From contig NC_062238.1 of NCBI RefSeq assembly GCF_905475465.1, positions 5,498,501 to 5,562,500 of the forward strand: a stretch of 64,000 nucleotides of DNA, given 5' to 3'. The notes under the pieces are model-generated. The model was not told the DNA's origin, searched no databases, and saw only the letters and a program-made list of their open reading frames with translations. Position numbers and translations under genes: made by a program. This document shows, one piece after another, positions 1 to 15,100 of this stretch. The DNA comes from Pieris napi. Taxonomy: Eukaryota; Arthropoda; Insecta; Lepidoptera; Pieridae. Position 1 is the first letter of the stretch. Each line of letters starts with the position of its first letter.

Positions 1-140
1 AAAGTATGTTTTTTTTTTTATTTGATTCATCGAATAAATACTTCTTTGTTAAATTAGATGTTTATAAAACATGTCAAGACATTGTCTAACAAAGCGAGTA
101 CTCCGATACCAATGTAGTTTTAAATCACAGTTATATTCAC

Positions 141-3100
141 CTTTCTTTGGATCCATATTAAATTTCTTTCTGCCTATGCTCATCTGTTTGGCTTTACTGT
201 TCTGCTTGCACTCCTCCTGCCCGTCAAGGGCCTCCAGCTCGGCCACCACTTCACCAAGTTCATCTTTGAGTTGCTAGAAAGAAAGAAACGGACTTTAATA
301 AAAAACAACGTGCGACATAATTTAAAAAAACAAGGACCTTGAAAGATAACAAATTTGTATACATTTTCACCATCTTTCCTTTGGAGAAGATAAAGCGCTT
401 AGCTAATGCTTATCATCATGTGCCCAATATAGTAAAGTGTCAGACTGTAGCAATATATTGTAATACATTTATTAGTGGAACGAATCTTTTACGACTAACA
501 TTTTTCATATAAAAAGATAAAAAGTTTGTTAAGCACATCTAGAACAGAGGTACCATTTATTCTTGTAATAAAAATATAGGACGAGTTTTTCAACTGAACG
601 TCAGTGCACACAATGGTTAAAGCTACAAAGAAAATATCGTATTCAGTAGCCTGAACAAAAGTGAGCCCAGATGAAAATAATTACGAACGCCAGTGCCATT
701 TATCGCATGCAGCTTCAATTATTCAAAATAACATCCCTTAGGATAACATTAGCTGAAAGCCTGCGCTGTCTTCATTCTTTGTGTGAATACTTTAACTTTG
801 TTTAGAATGTCTGTCGATCCTTTGATCGTTATATGATTGCATATAGTGGTTTCTGCGTTTTACTGACTTCAAGAACTTAATATAATTAAATCTTAAAGCT
901 TAATATTTCTTGTTATAAATTTATAACAATATGATAGGATAAACACTGCTATTAATGCAAGTAAATAAAGTATTCAATTTCGCAGCAAGACAATGACGAA
1001 ACAGTTCTCAACTCAAGACTAAGTTCTATACCATAAGCACATACTGAAGAAGTTCTGTTACCGAATCCACAGAGTTATGAGCTTAACCACGACTTCGCAT
1101 ACGGAACTAACATAGTCTTAAGATCTTCTATACAATAAATACGTCTATACAATTAATAATGTAATTTACATTTTCATAATGCAAACCACACATGTTCAAT
1201 ATTAATTTTCCAAAAGAAAGCTGAGCGGTACACTTAATATTATATAACCAGTTTAAATACAATCAAATAATTTAATGTACGGTTATTAGAACCCCACGAA
1301 AGATTGTTTAAGGAGATATATTCCTCGTTAGCTTTATAGACTCTAATATATAATGTATGCATTATTTAAAGGCGCAGGGCTCAGTGTCTTGAATCTCGCC
1401 GCGATACGGTCTGACGGCGTTCCAACATAATTTGCGGTCGGCAACCTATTCCCCTGAGGGATGCGCTACTGGTCTTCCGTGTCTAGACGATGAAATAACA
1501 ATACTTTATTTCATACGACAAGAGACAGTTTCTTTAAATGCCACAAAAATAATAACTTCGTGAATATTTCAATTTTTTATTTAATTTAAAGATAACATTA
1601 CATTTCATTTAACACAACATTTTAAGATTAGTTTTAGATTGGTCGTTTATACAAGACAAGTGTTTTATTTCTTAACTAGCGGCCCGTCCCGGCTTCGCAC
1701 GGATGGACATTTAATAAAAAAAAATTGGACCTTTTATTGTTCTATCATCAATAATTTTCGCAGCGCATTTGATAAAAGATATTTTATAGGCATTTCTTAC
1801 TCCCTGGGTAAACATTATTGTAATTTTAGTAGGGATCCTTATATTTTTCTTGCAATTAAATTAATGTAGCAATCAAATGGTGAAAGAATTTCTAAAATCG
1901 GTCCAGTACTTTTTGAGCAAATTCGTTACATACAAATCGTTCTTCTCTATAATATTAGTATTAGATTGTTTTATACTTTTTGTGAGCAATAAAATAAATA
2001 TTAGAGCGATTTAATGAACGACACTACCGTCCATTTATCTAACATCGATACCCTACTTAAGTAAACACGATATGAGAGCTAAGGGCCTACAAGATGTTTA
2101 TTAAGACTGTCTAGACAGGTTTTTTCTAGTATTCATTTTCTCTTTAAACTTGATGTCTTTCTCTATATGTACTGAAAATAGAAAGGTACAAGGAAAAACA
2201 TATGACAGGTGTACCTTCGGCTTAAGATTACTTTCGCAATGTAACCCTAAAACAGTCTTACTGTGTTATACGCCTCTATAATATTTTTCTTTATAGACTT
2301 ATGTGGGTGACCAACCTCCTGTGCCACCCGATGCGGTGCTTTGTTGGGAATCTAAATCAACATCTACGGGTAACCCCGTGTATCTAATCTATCATATGAA
2401 TTAATTATAGCTGATAAAGGCAAAATGAAATAAAACATTAATACCGATTTTCCTTATCCATTTTAAAACCATATAATAAAAAATGTTGCATCTCAAAGCT
2501 TTCATATCTACGTCAAAGCTTAAAACGTGGTTAAAATAGAACCTTTCACCGATAAAAGTGAACGCATGCGTTAAATTCGATGCTATATATGGAAGTCACA
2601 AAGTTGTGAAAATAATAATTTGTTTTACAATTTTTCATATAAACCAGAAAAGAGAGAGTAGAATCTATATTCATCACGCTAGGCTTGTTTTAATTTATAA
2701 TTATTTTGTATAATTTGAATTTTATTCTAGTTTTTAATATATATTTACATATTCTGCTGTAATTTTCATTAAAAGGCAACAGCGAATGCACCAATTTTAT
2801 TTACTTGCTATATTAACCTATATCTTTTAACCGAATGTTAATAAAAAAATCCTTTGAATACTACTAAAATTCTTTTCCTAGTAGCAAACAATAAGCATTA
2901 CACTACCGTGTCTAGACATATAGAACCGTCATGTCTGAATCACTGTTCAATCATGTTGAGTCACTTTTATTTTAAGCAAATGGATATTTAGACATTAATA
3001 AAATACTAAGATGTTTACATTAAGAGTAAATAGCGGAATATTTATAGAGCTATAGGCGTGAATCGTGCCCGTAAACTGGAGTGCAGCGATTACAAATAAT

Positions 3101-6100
3101 CCTCTTAAAAGAGGAACTTTAATAGCGTCATCGTATCAAATCGAGGGCCGAAGGCATCGTTATCCGTATGAACCCTTGATAGAGCTTTGCGGTTCTTAAA
3201 TGTTATTGACTACTGGGTTCCTTTTAAGGATTAAGGAAAATCTATCGTGCTAAGCCAGGAATAAAACGAATCCTGTTAAATACTAAATTAGCCCGATTAT
3301 ATTGAAAATTTATCTTAATATTCAGTTCTATTATAGGTAATATCGAATCAAATTCTTTATAAGAAATGAAAGTGAGTAAGTCAAATATTGTACAATAACT
3401 ATTATTGCCATAACAAAATACGCGATTGTTTCTGTCCGTTTCTGTATTGAATAATAATAATTATTGGTCACACTTTCACCGATTCGTTTCAAATATAATT
3501 TGATTGCTATCATCATTTAGAATACGGCGTACATTTTGTTAAACTATTACGATATTATTTTATGGTCTCTTAACCAAACATAAAAGAGTATGAAACTATA
3601 TTTTTATACTTGTCATATAGATAGAACTTTATTTGACGTGGCCCTTATAAATGTTTAATTAATTATTATTAATCCGCGAATTCATAACTCTTAAAAACTT
3701 GCACCGTTTTCAAGAGAAGGCTTGCTTCTACGATACATTAGCACTAGGCCGAAATATAAACCAAAATGAATTTGTAAACTATTCCAGGCAACGCAGGTTT
3801 ATAAGAACTACCGGCGTCCTTTCTAAGAATACACGTGACATTATGAACTGTATGAAGATATTGAAATCGATAAACCCGTCCTCACAGGGCCTCATAAGTT
3901 CAATTGAACAATTGAGAGTGTTATTTTCAATTTGACTCCATTATTACAACAAATCACAGGCCACCATCGTGAACTATTAGTAATAATCGTTCATAATAAT
4001 GGGTTGAAACTGTTACTATACATAATTTTCTTTAAATGTATGAAGCACCTTTTCGTTACGTTACTAAAAAGTATTTAATAACAATATTTCTTTCCCATTG
4101 TAACAAACACATTTAATGTTAATTAGTTTATTTATACACATATTTTGGGTGTATATTCTCAATTCGCTGCCAATCCGAATCATTTCACACCTCGACGGCC
4201 AGATCGGTCCATGAGCAATGCTTGAACATTCAAAAGAATTACACATCGAATTGTGAATATTCCTTTGGGCTGTTTGAAGTTGTTTAAAAAGATATCTCTT
4301 TAAAATCGTAGCATTGTATACTAAGATCCGTCACCTGATCGCAAACTTCCATGACGCTAACACCGTCCATAAATCTATATTAAAGTGAACACGACCAATC
4401 ATGCAATCAAACTGCAAATGGTTGTATGCAATTCTGTATTATTTAGTTACTATCAGTTCACAATGCCTTGTTAAAGTTAACAATTTAAAGATAGGTATTC
4501 CAATCTGTGGGTCGCGACCCCAGCGTTATTAGACACTACTTGCGGACGCGGTAATTTTTTTTAACATTGATTCCATTTTTAAACAAATCATTCAATTTAT
4601 ATCTGGTTATGCAGTGATAGAAGAAATGCTCTTAAAAATGGGACCATGTGTTAAAAATATTTTAACGTAAAAAAATACTGCATAGGTTCAAAGTATGAAC
4701 TTCAAGTGTTTCATAGTCGATTTCATAAAATTATAACAGCAATATTATCTTTTATATAAGTTCTTTCCGTACTTGACCCGACTTAAGATAGATTATTTCT
4801 TTAGATAAGATGAAACTTCAAATAAGCATAGTGCTAGTTTCTTATCTCTCTAAAAAATAAAAACTTTATTATGGTAAAAAACCAGTGACGCTACAACCTT
4901 TTAGGTCTGGGCCTTAGATTTCTGTATGTTTCATGATCTCTTGTTTTTTGGAATTTCGAATTATATATGTATATGTATGTATATATGGTATATATATAAT
5001 TTCGAATTTTTGTGTCTAAGGCATGCACGGTTTCCTCGCGATGTTTAGATCGTAGACATAGACAGAAAGTCCATTGGTGCACAGCCCGGGTTCGTTCGAA
5101 CTAGAGATGAGAATTGCATTAGGCCAATACTGCTCTTTACTTGAAAGATGGTGATTTAATAAATACAATCCGTACAGTAACTCAGTATCTAGTATAATCT
5201 ATAATATCAGCCTCCTAACGGGTTTGAATTCCATTAAATAATGATTACACTCGAAAACAATAAAGCGTAAATATCGCACAGGCATAACTAATAAGGATTC
5301 CAATAAGACGAGTGTAAAACGATCGTGTTCGCGAATCCTTTGAAGACTTTCACCAATTAATTCACTTTCCCTAAGTAGAGTTTCTCAAACACGTCAAAGT
5401 GTGCTTTGGTTTTTAATTTACGGGTCTTTCAACTGCCTGACATGCCTGATGGACGATGAATGAATTTATTTATTTATTTACCTATTTATTAACACTTCGT
5501 TGCAAAAAACAAAAAATCAAACACAATACAAAAAAAATTATAAGGGATGCAACGGGCGGCCTTATCGCTAATAAGCGATCTCTTCCAGGCAACCCTAGTT
5601 AAAGAAAAAACTAAAAAAAAAAGAAACATGATTCGTGCGAGAAGTGCAGAAACAAATGTTATATAAAAAAAAAATTATATACATACATAGTACCTTAATC
5701 TAAAGTAATTCAAAAAATAAAATGAATGATGGACTTCTGTATATTTAGTCTATTATTTTCTGTATTTACAGTACAACCTATAGCTAAAATTAAATCAGAC
5801 AATATAAAACTGTACCTGGATGTTAAATTTGCTGATAATTAATTAATCTTCACGTTCAGTAAGAGATTTAAAACACAAATTAAGTTTTTTAAATATTTAT
5901 GTGACATAAGGATCGAATTGTTAATTTTGTAAAGGAATGTAAACTTTACATTACTTTACTTGGCTGTTAATCTAAGTTAAGTGATAGCTATATATAGAAG
6001 TGATAACGTTACAAAAAATAACGATATTAAACAAAGGTATTATATCACGTATATCAACAAAGCGTAGAGAACTAGGTACGTTGTTTTGCATTCAGAAACG

Positions 6101-9100
6101 TAAGGCGGATGTTTTGTATATTCTCATAGGTATCGTCCACGTATTTTCCTATTTTAACAACAGCTCTTTGAAAAGGATTAAAAAAGGCATTATTTGAATT
6201 ATTAACTAGAGTAATATTCATTTTTGCATTTGTGAAATGTTTTAAAATTATATAAATAAATTGTTTCCAAAGCTTCGGTCTTATATATGTATTTTTAATA
6301 GCTAATCAACGGTTTTGCTATGCGCTTTGCCCGTTTCTTTCATACGCTGTACTTTTGGTACAAAGTCAGTTTTTCGGTACTTTTGTCAAGTAATTCGAGT
6401 TAACTTTAAAACCTTGACCTTTACGTTAATTTTGTCACGAAGAATTGATTAAGATTCTTCATTTCGTTAACTAAACAAATGTTTAGTACATATATGAATT
6501 GAACTACGTTAGTTTGTGCTATTTTTAACGCTAGGAGTGTCGTACTTACAAAATTGATCCAAAGTAGGCATTTTGTTACTTGCTTTAAACTGATATTGAT
6601 TTATGCAATATAAAAAAAAAATTGAAAAAAATACTAGTTGAAAGAATTATTATCGTATAAAAACATCAAACCGCAAACCCAAATGAAACCGCGCATCTAA
6701 ATAATTTTGACCAAGGAAATAATAATTTGAACTGATACGTCTATTTTTAAACTGATATAATAGCAATGTTATTAAAGGGCGGTTAGCGACATCGCCTAAT
6801 GGCCGATGTAAGCCAATCCATAAATAACATTAGCTACCTACTTTTCGGCGGTCCGTTTTTAGTTTCGACCCCATGTCGATATAGATAAAAAATTGCTTTA
6901 AAATGTGTTAGTAGTAATGAGCCCAGTATAACATTACCAACTGAGTCATCAAGTCAAGAAATGATGTAAAAAAGAATAATTAATCATATTCTGGGCTCAG
7001 AATATGATTTTGTCCCATTCGGTGTCGAGACCCTTGGTCCGTGGGGTCCTAGCGCTTTAAGGCTTTTTAAAGAAATTTCAAAAAGGTTAGTCGACATCAC
7101 AGGAGACCGAAGATCTGGCAGCTACCTCGGACAAAGAATTAGTCTAGCAATTCAAAGGGGGAACGCTGCCAGTATCTTCGGAATTTTAATGATATATTTT
7201 AGTTTATGTTAAGTTTAGTTATTTATTTCAATGTATATTATTTTATTATCAGTTTTATGTGTCTATATGATTACAATATGTTAATAATATAGATACATGT
7301 TCCACACGTTGGCACATTATGAGTTAATAATACATCTAATATATAAAATTCTCGTGTCACAATGCTCGTTCACATACTCCTCCGAAACGGATCGACCGAT
7401 TCTTATGATTTTTTTTATACATTTAGTAAGTCTGAGAATCGGCTACTATCTATCTTTCAACCCTCTAAATGTGTGGTGCACCCAATGGTGTTTATTTTTT
7501 TATGATACAACATACAAAAATACATACAACCCCTCTACGATCAACCTCTATTTTTTATAGTTATTTTTATTGAACTAAAAAAATGTTTCCTAGAAATAAT
7601 ATATACATGGCAAAACAACGTTTGCCGTGTCAGCTAGTATATTTATATATTTTAAACAATTGATGTTTTGTAACGTTATTTCAATCATTACTGAAAACTG
7701 TTTCTCATTGACATCAAAGAGAAAATACGTTTTTAATGGTTCTTCGAATTTTCCGCACAGACACAGGGACGACGGTCATTAATATTAAAGCAAATAATTT
7801 ATTTTGGCAATCTTCCAAAGTTTATTTATAGTGTTTCTGCATATATGTAAATATGACCTTCATACAAATGCAGAATTGATAGTAGGCACTTTTGAACTCT
7901 TGAAGCATACAAACCCGGATTTAAAAATCCTCCACTGGTTTATTACGACATAGTATTAGTATAGCTTAAAAATTTGAAGTTCTTTCAAATGGCCTAGTGA
8001 TATTTCAGTTTGCTCGGCCGCCTTTGCCAACACTAATAATAACGAGTCACCATTTTAAGTTGAACTATGAACTATGACTTTTTTAAAGTTACAGTAACCT
8101 CAATTGAATGATTCCTATACCATTCAATGAAGTTTTCTAAACCTATTGTTCAAGGTGTAGTAACATGGAGATACTGATACAATTGCATATTTCGGATGTG
8201 AATTCATCATTTATTACATATCTCAAACTGGGCCAAGAACAATTGCATTCACGCAAGTTTCATAGTGAAAGGTGTATGAGGAACGTTCTTAACAACTATT
8301 GTCATATTAGACACGATTTATTTCTAATCTTATATTTCCTACAATCATTTGAAGAAATTAGTAAAGTTCAACAAAGTTCATTTTAAAAAAATATTTAAAT
8401 TTAAGTTAGTTTACATATTTCTTGCAAACAAAAAGTATTGACGACAAAATGATTACGCAATTCGCGAGGAATGTACGTAGACGACATCATCGCATGACAG
8501 GTATAACCTTCGAAGTCCAAGAAAAACAACTTGCAAATGTTGTAATACTGTTTACTTCCTTTAACATTAGATATTTTTGAATCTTATTATATAGCGCATA
8601 ATAAATAGGCATGATATCCATATTGTAACGTTCAATTCCCGCACGATAATATACTCCGGTAATACTGGCCAATTAGGAGCTCGAGTCCTAGTCCGTTTAA
8701 CTGCAGTAGCTAAGAAATTAATATCAATGACAATTAAAGTCTATCAACCTTATCACGTTATTTTTGGAAAAAAAAACTTTTTTTATATATATAACTAGTA
8801 GACCGGGGAAGCGTTGCTGTGGCTAAGGTTTTAGTTATATTACATAGTAGTAACCTATTCAAGGGAAACGGTAGGAGAACACCAGTCATGGGTACCACTA
8901 TGCTTTTTTGGTGGTAATGCCATTACTTTCAACACTGCGCCATCTGTTAGAATTGTGACTATCATATATAAAGTAATATTGTGAGTATAAATTGAGATAT
9001 AAGCTATCCTATCTTTTAAGTTAGATCAAACTGCACACGGTGTGCAAATTTGATTGAAATCGGTTCGGTATTTTAGGAGTCCATAGCGGACAAACAACGT

Positions 9101-12100
9101 GACACGTAATTTATATATATTAAGATTTTATGGTCAATGCGGTGTCTTATGATTCAGGATCTCTATTTAATACATAAAACATTATAGTTGGAGATACATC
9201 TTATAGCACAAAAGTAGATTAATTAAAATAAAATACAGCAAATGCAACCGGATTAAATTCACATTAAATCTCTTTTGTTTCTTTTATAACGGTTCGCATT
9301 TCCTGTGAGTTAAAATATGATTCATCGTTGTTTGGCTTTGTGAAAAACTTTAATATATTGGACGTCGCGTGTGCTTCACGTGGAAGTATTTATTTTGTCG
9401 ATGGTATAATTTTATGTATAGTTAACGGTTATGTATAAAATACTATAGAATGTTATCCTTATCGTGTCCCTTATCTTTATATCCACCATAATATCAGTAA
9501 TCACATGAGAGAACATATTATGATTACCGAGATAGTTTAGCATAGACAAAACAAAATATTAGTCATCGACCATTAAGTGGTGAAAACATTGTAAAATTGT
9601 GTGTCATTATTTCTTGGAATAATGGAGTATGTTTCGCGTAAACTACATATGAATTCCTCTAGAGTTCAAATGAAATTTCAAACTTTTTAACAAGCACGGC
9701 ATGCAACACGACAAACCAACGAAGTATAGATGACAAAATATTGCTTTGAAGTATATCGAAGATACAATTCGTTATAATTTTCTAAAGCATATATTTTCTA
9801 AAAAGGGTGATTAATAAAGTTGACATAGGCTACTATAAATATTGTATTAAGTAATGTTATCATTTTTTGATGCAAAATACGTTCAGTTATATTATACTAC
9901 CGACGTATCTTTTTAACAATAGGAGAAGCATGCATACAAATTTAGTCACCAGGTATTATCTGAAGGGCAAATAACACTAATAAAAGTCAATAGAAATGCA
10001 AATTCTTGTCAGTACAAAGGACCATGCAAATAAGTGGTTCGTAGAATGAGTGCAAGGGAAATAAAGAAATGCACATTACAATGACACTTAAGAGGTTGGC
10101 TAAAAAGGAGAGAACAAACAATACGTTCATGTTTCCGGTACACGGTCACTGAGCAAACTCATACGCACTTGAAGTCTAGGTGTAAATGAACACTGCTTGT
10201 CTAACTGGCCGGAAGCCAAAACGGAAGAATTGTAAAGTTAACATGTATATTTAACTAAAATTTATTTTTGCTTCAGAATACCCGCATATTACTAGAAATA
10301 AATACGATTGTACTACTAACGGAATAGCGATCGTTACAAAGTGCTATGTGAAAAATTGCATCGCAATAAAAATGTAATTTACTGCTATCTTTCAAACTAA
10401 ATGTTGGAAATTGGATAAACGCTTTCAAGCTCCATAGATAACAACAATTGTTTTGTGCTTACAGTCCCATTTGCAAGGGCTAAACAGACAGAATAAAAAC
10501 AAAAGTATTCGCGGAGGGAGCTAATGAGACGGCTCGTATAGAAGCAGTGGGGCGATAAACACATGCAAAGACTTCGGCCAACGCCCGCACAAATTCAAAC
10601 AACGTCAATGACATTCAAGCAAAATGGAATTCGATATGGCAATATTTTATTTGCAACGTGATTTCTTTTAAAATATTATTATTCACATATACATATTATC
10701 AAAAGGTTTTCTTTACGTATTAATATTAGGTGCCAGACACAAGAGGATTGTGCAATATGAAAATACCTATGCATAATGCGTGTCCGATAATGGCATCGAG
10801 GTCGCCTGCGTCTGTCAAATTAACCCAGAATGACTCATCGACATTTCTTAAGGTGGGAACTGACCAAAGTTACGATGTGTAATGTAGCATTCGCATCGAG
10901 CGTGTAACGCATCGAGCATGTTACGCTGTGTATTAAAATCGGCGTAACATGCTCGTCAAACGTCTGTGCTCCGCTTTCGCCGCCAGTGTTCACGAGATGG
11001 CCGACAGCGAGGACGCGTTGGTATCTTTGATTCTAGTTAATTATTGTTTCTTCCAAATTAAGAAGAAGAAAAAACGTTACTGGAGATCAAACTTATTTAA
11101 AAACAGAGGCGTATGTGGTGGTTTGTCATTGATAGCAACTTTGAAAAACCAAATGATTACTGGACAGTATAAAAACTTTGTACGCATGTCTCTGATCGAT
11201 TTTGAAGAACTGTTGAATTTATATGCTCTGGATGAGCTGGGTTCCACAACACTTCCTCTTTTCTTCCATTTTATAGAAAAATACAGAGATTTTTCTTTGT
11301 TCCACTCCATGTTTGATTGATTGATTGATTGACGTGTGATTACTCGCGACGCGCGTGCGCTCGGGACGACTTTTGACAAAGAGCGTACTGACCGAACCGC
11401 GTAACACTCAAAGGATTCGCCAAAAAACCGACTGCCGGGTGGAGCACTCAAAGCGAGCAACGAGCGGCTCGTTGCTCGCTGGTTTCCCCGTAACACGACG
11501 TACTGACTGCACGAATGCTCGCTGAGTAACATTACATTACATGTTACATTACACCTCGTAACGTTGGTCAGTTCCCACCTTTAAATATTTGAATTTCAAT
11601 GAATTAAGATACTAAACAGGTTTTTTATGTGGCAAGCAAAACTTTAATTACCTTTCTTGTTATCTACCACGTTGCGCTTGGTATAAGTTTCTTAATTAAC
11701 ACATATAAATGAACATCAATGAATTATAAAAGTGACCGGACCATCACTTCTTAATATACCGGAAGTTGTACATAAATGACGTAGACCTTTATTATATTTT
11801 TGATAAATTTAACGAACTTCAATAGATAACATAGTTTTAACCTAACTATTAAATAAATGAGGCCAATTAGGGCAGGTGTAAGCTGCGTGTACTATTTCTA
11901 TTAGTCATTCCGGTACGCCAGGTGAATTGTATGAAATGGATTTATTAAATGTATTTTTAATACAGCTGTTTTAACCCATAAATATAATTAATAATATGAA
12001 GTAAACGCTATACTTAGATATTGAATGAGTTAAAAGCAATGATAAACCTCAAGAGTAGATACCCTGTTTATCATCACGGAATGTTTTCAAGTGGGATCAT

Positions 12101-15100
12101 AGAAACCACTCTATTGGCCGTGACCATGGCATTGGTACATTCTAAATGTAAAGAGAATATTATATATGAAAAGAGTGTCGTTGATACGTTACATTCTGTA
12201 TGACATATTGTTTAATAAGGGCAATAAAGCGGCTGTAATGACCGTATATAAACATGACTATCAGAGATGTAAGTACAAGCGCGGCGCCTAAAATAATTAC
12301 AACATGGTGTGATAAAGTTCAATGCCGTAGACCGCGGAAGTCTACTACATCTTTAAACTCAATTATAGTCAAACAAATAGCTCCTATTGTCTTTTAGTCT
12401 TAGAATCGTCTAGGCGTAGAAATATTGAAAATTGGTGTAATAAAAACGCATATTTTACAATTATTTGTTTGAATTTTTTTTCATCTCATTATACAATTTT
12501 GGCTTTTACTATTAGGTTATTTGTTTTCACTAACTACTTCACAAAAATTGTGAAAACCGAAATTTAATCATAACACATATTTTTACAACCAAAACATTAT
12601 GTTAATATTTATCTTACATTATTTTCTGCTGTGGACACAATGTTTAATGTTTTAAACTATTATTTATTCCGTATCTTTTCTTTATTATCTAAACATGTTT
12701 TCTCCATATATCAATACATGCAATGAAAAAAGTCAAGTAGAGTTCAAGTGTGTCTTGAAATTTAAAACAGACCCAAAAAATAGGGTATTCAGTAATCTCT
12801 TCAAAACTGTTGACTTTGAGAGCGTGTTTACTTTGTCTAAAAATAACTTGAACTTAGTTTATAACGACAAAGGACATGCGGGTAACATTAAACAGGAGTT
12901 ACTTTGAAGGAAAATAAACGAAGCAACGTTTCCCGACACATGTCTGTGAAAACACCCAAAGAGCTACTTTATAAAACATAACTTATTTTAATTATATCTT
13001 CACGGGTAGCAGATTTTTCAAATGTTAGCGATCTAAATGTCGCAAGATTCGCAAGTGGCAACGCTCTTAGAAATGCCAACGTAAAGGCAACTACAATGAC
13101 TTTTTCAGATACTTAAGTTTGTCAGCAACCTCGATCGTAGTACCCCTAGACCATCGAATTTTCTAGATCAGCTTATTAATCTTGTCGAGGTCGTGTTCGG
13201 GTACCAAGCCGAGGACACTAATATAATGATTTTAATATGTCACATCTCTAAAACTTCATGTATGGAAAATATAATAAAAGGTATTTTGCAATAGAAGTTT
13301 ACACTATAAACAGATAAGGGTATTTGAGGTTTCGTTTCGAAATAACATTCTATTTTGCACCGTTCTTGGAGAACAATAAAATTTGCTAATAATTGTCGCG
13401 ATATCTAACTGTAAAAGGCGGTTATTATAACGCAATGCATGTTAAACCTGTCGAGCAGGTCGTCGATCGTGCTTAGTTCTTACTCACCTTCCCTCCGTTC
13501 CCCTGGCAAGGTCAACTCCCTTTGACAAAAACTATTCCTGGAACGACGCACAACAATGCCAACAAAAACAAAAAAGCATACAATTACGTCTAGATTTATT
13601 CTAGAAACAAGATCTACAATCGAAAACAACTCGTTTAATCAATAAGGAAATAAATGCTACGTTTAAACTTGTTAGAAAACTGACAAACAATCGTACTGCA
13701 AAAGTTTTTGGCACGGAGCCGAATTGAAAGAAAATAGAGATTTTGAATTGCATCGCAATTTTTGACATTTTATTTAAAGGTCCACTTTAAATAAAATGTC
13801 AAAAATTGTCTGTCAAAGTGTTTGCTTATAGCAGAGCGTATTTACTACAAGTAAAGTTTATGAAAATCATTGCGAATGTACAATCTAGTGGCTGCTATAC
13901 TCTACAAATACGCAAACTACATTAATTATTAGAGCCATCGAATAAGTCTAATTTGCATTCTTGTGATAATTATGTCCTAAGTATTTCACTTGACACACTT
14001 CACTACACATACTAAATGGCTCGCAAGGACGTTATAGACTAATTAAAAAGCTAATAACTTTCAGTACAGAGAATCTCTCCTTGCCAAACGCAATGCGGAT
14101 ACAGATTCAAGGTCAGCGGAGTCTGGGTGATTGCAGCTATTAAATAAAAAGTATGTAGAAAATGCAAGTGTGAATTGGCACGAAATTATTATTTTCAATT
14201 AGCTTTTTAAAAATGCGATGGGAGGTAATTAATCTAAACTGTATTTGTGTGGTATTTTAAGGCCTTATTTATCGTCATTCTTTAACTGAAATCAAAGCAC
14301 TATTAAGTGTGCTTCTAAGCTATTTATATTAGTTTAACACTGAGACGTAATTATCAAACGATGTCCGTAAATTCCAAAAATAAAAGCCCAATTAATAAGA
14401 AAACTCTGGCATGTGATTTTGGTAAGACAAAATTAAATTAAAATTAAAAAAATGTCTGAATAGCAAATGATATTCAGATGGTAATGTATAACGAACTAGA
14501 TGGTGTGTTCGTTAATATGAATACTAACATGCACCTCGACTCTAACAACTAACTCACGAATGTTGTTATTGACAAAAAGACGCTCGTTGCGAATTTAAAA
14601 CTGTTACTAAGAATAGCACAATTCTACATTTCCTTTCTCGACACGTTTGGAGAATAATAATTTAAATAAGTGAGAAGAATGCTATGTAGGCGAGTTGGTC
14701 GGTGAATAATAAAATCAGGGACTTACAATAACAGTAGGGATAAATTTTACGGTTAGGATTACCTGCCGTCGAAGCCGAAAATGTTCGCACTTGAAAGTTC
14801 TTAGATAAATGTATACTAGAAAGTAAATTATTTAATGTTTGCTACAAGCGAAATAAGTGCATGTATACTATCAACATATGTGTTATATATAAAGCACTTC
14901 ACGAAGGCTGGATAGTTGTGAAGTCTGCAAGTGAAAGAGCGTTCAACGTTGTAACAATAAAGTGCATCAAACGTCGGACGTGGTAAGATAGTAAGTGGGA
15001 ACAAAAAATGTGGGATAACTATTGTGCACAAGGGCGGATCCAGCTTTGGTGCCAGGGGGGGGTCACATAATCGTGGTCAAGTAAAGAACTTATAATTTAA

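Noticed and set aside
11077..11532. Minus-strand 151-codon ORF
   Set aside because: Antisense to the Harbinger transposase fragment; composition of a shadow frame with TGAT-repeat-derived residues.
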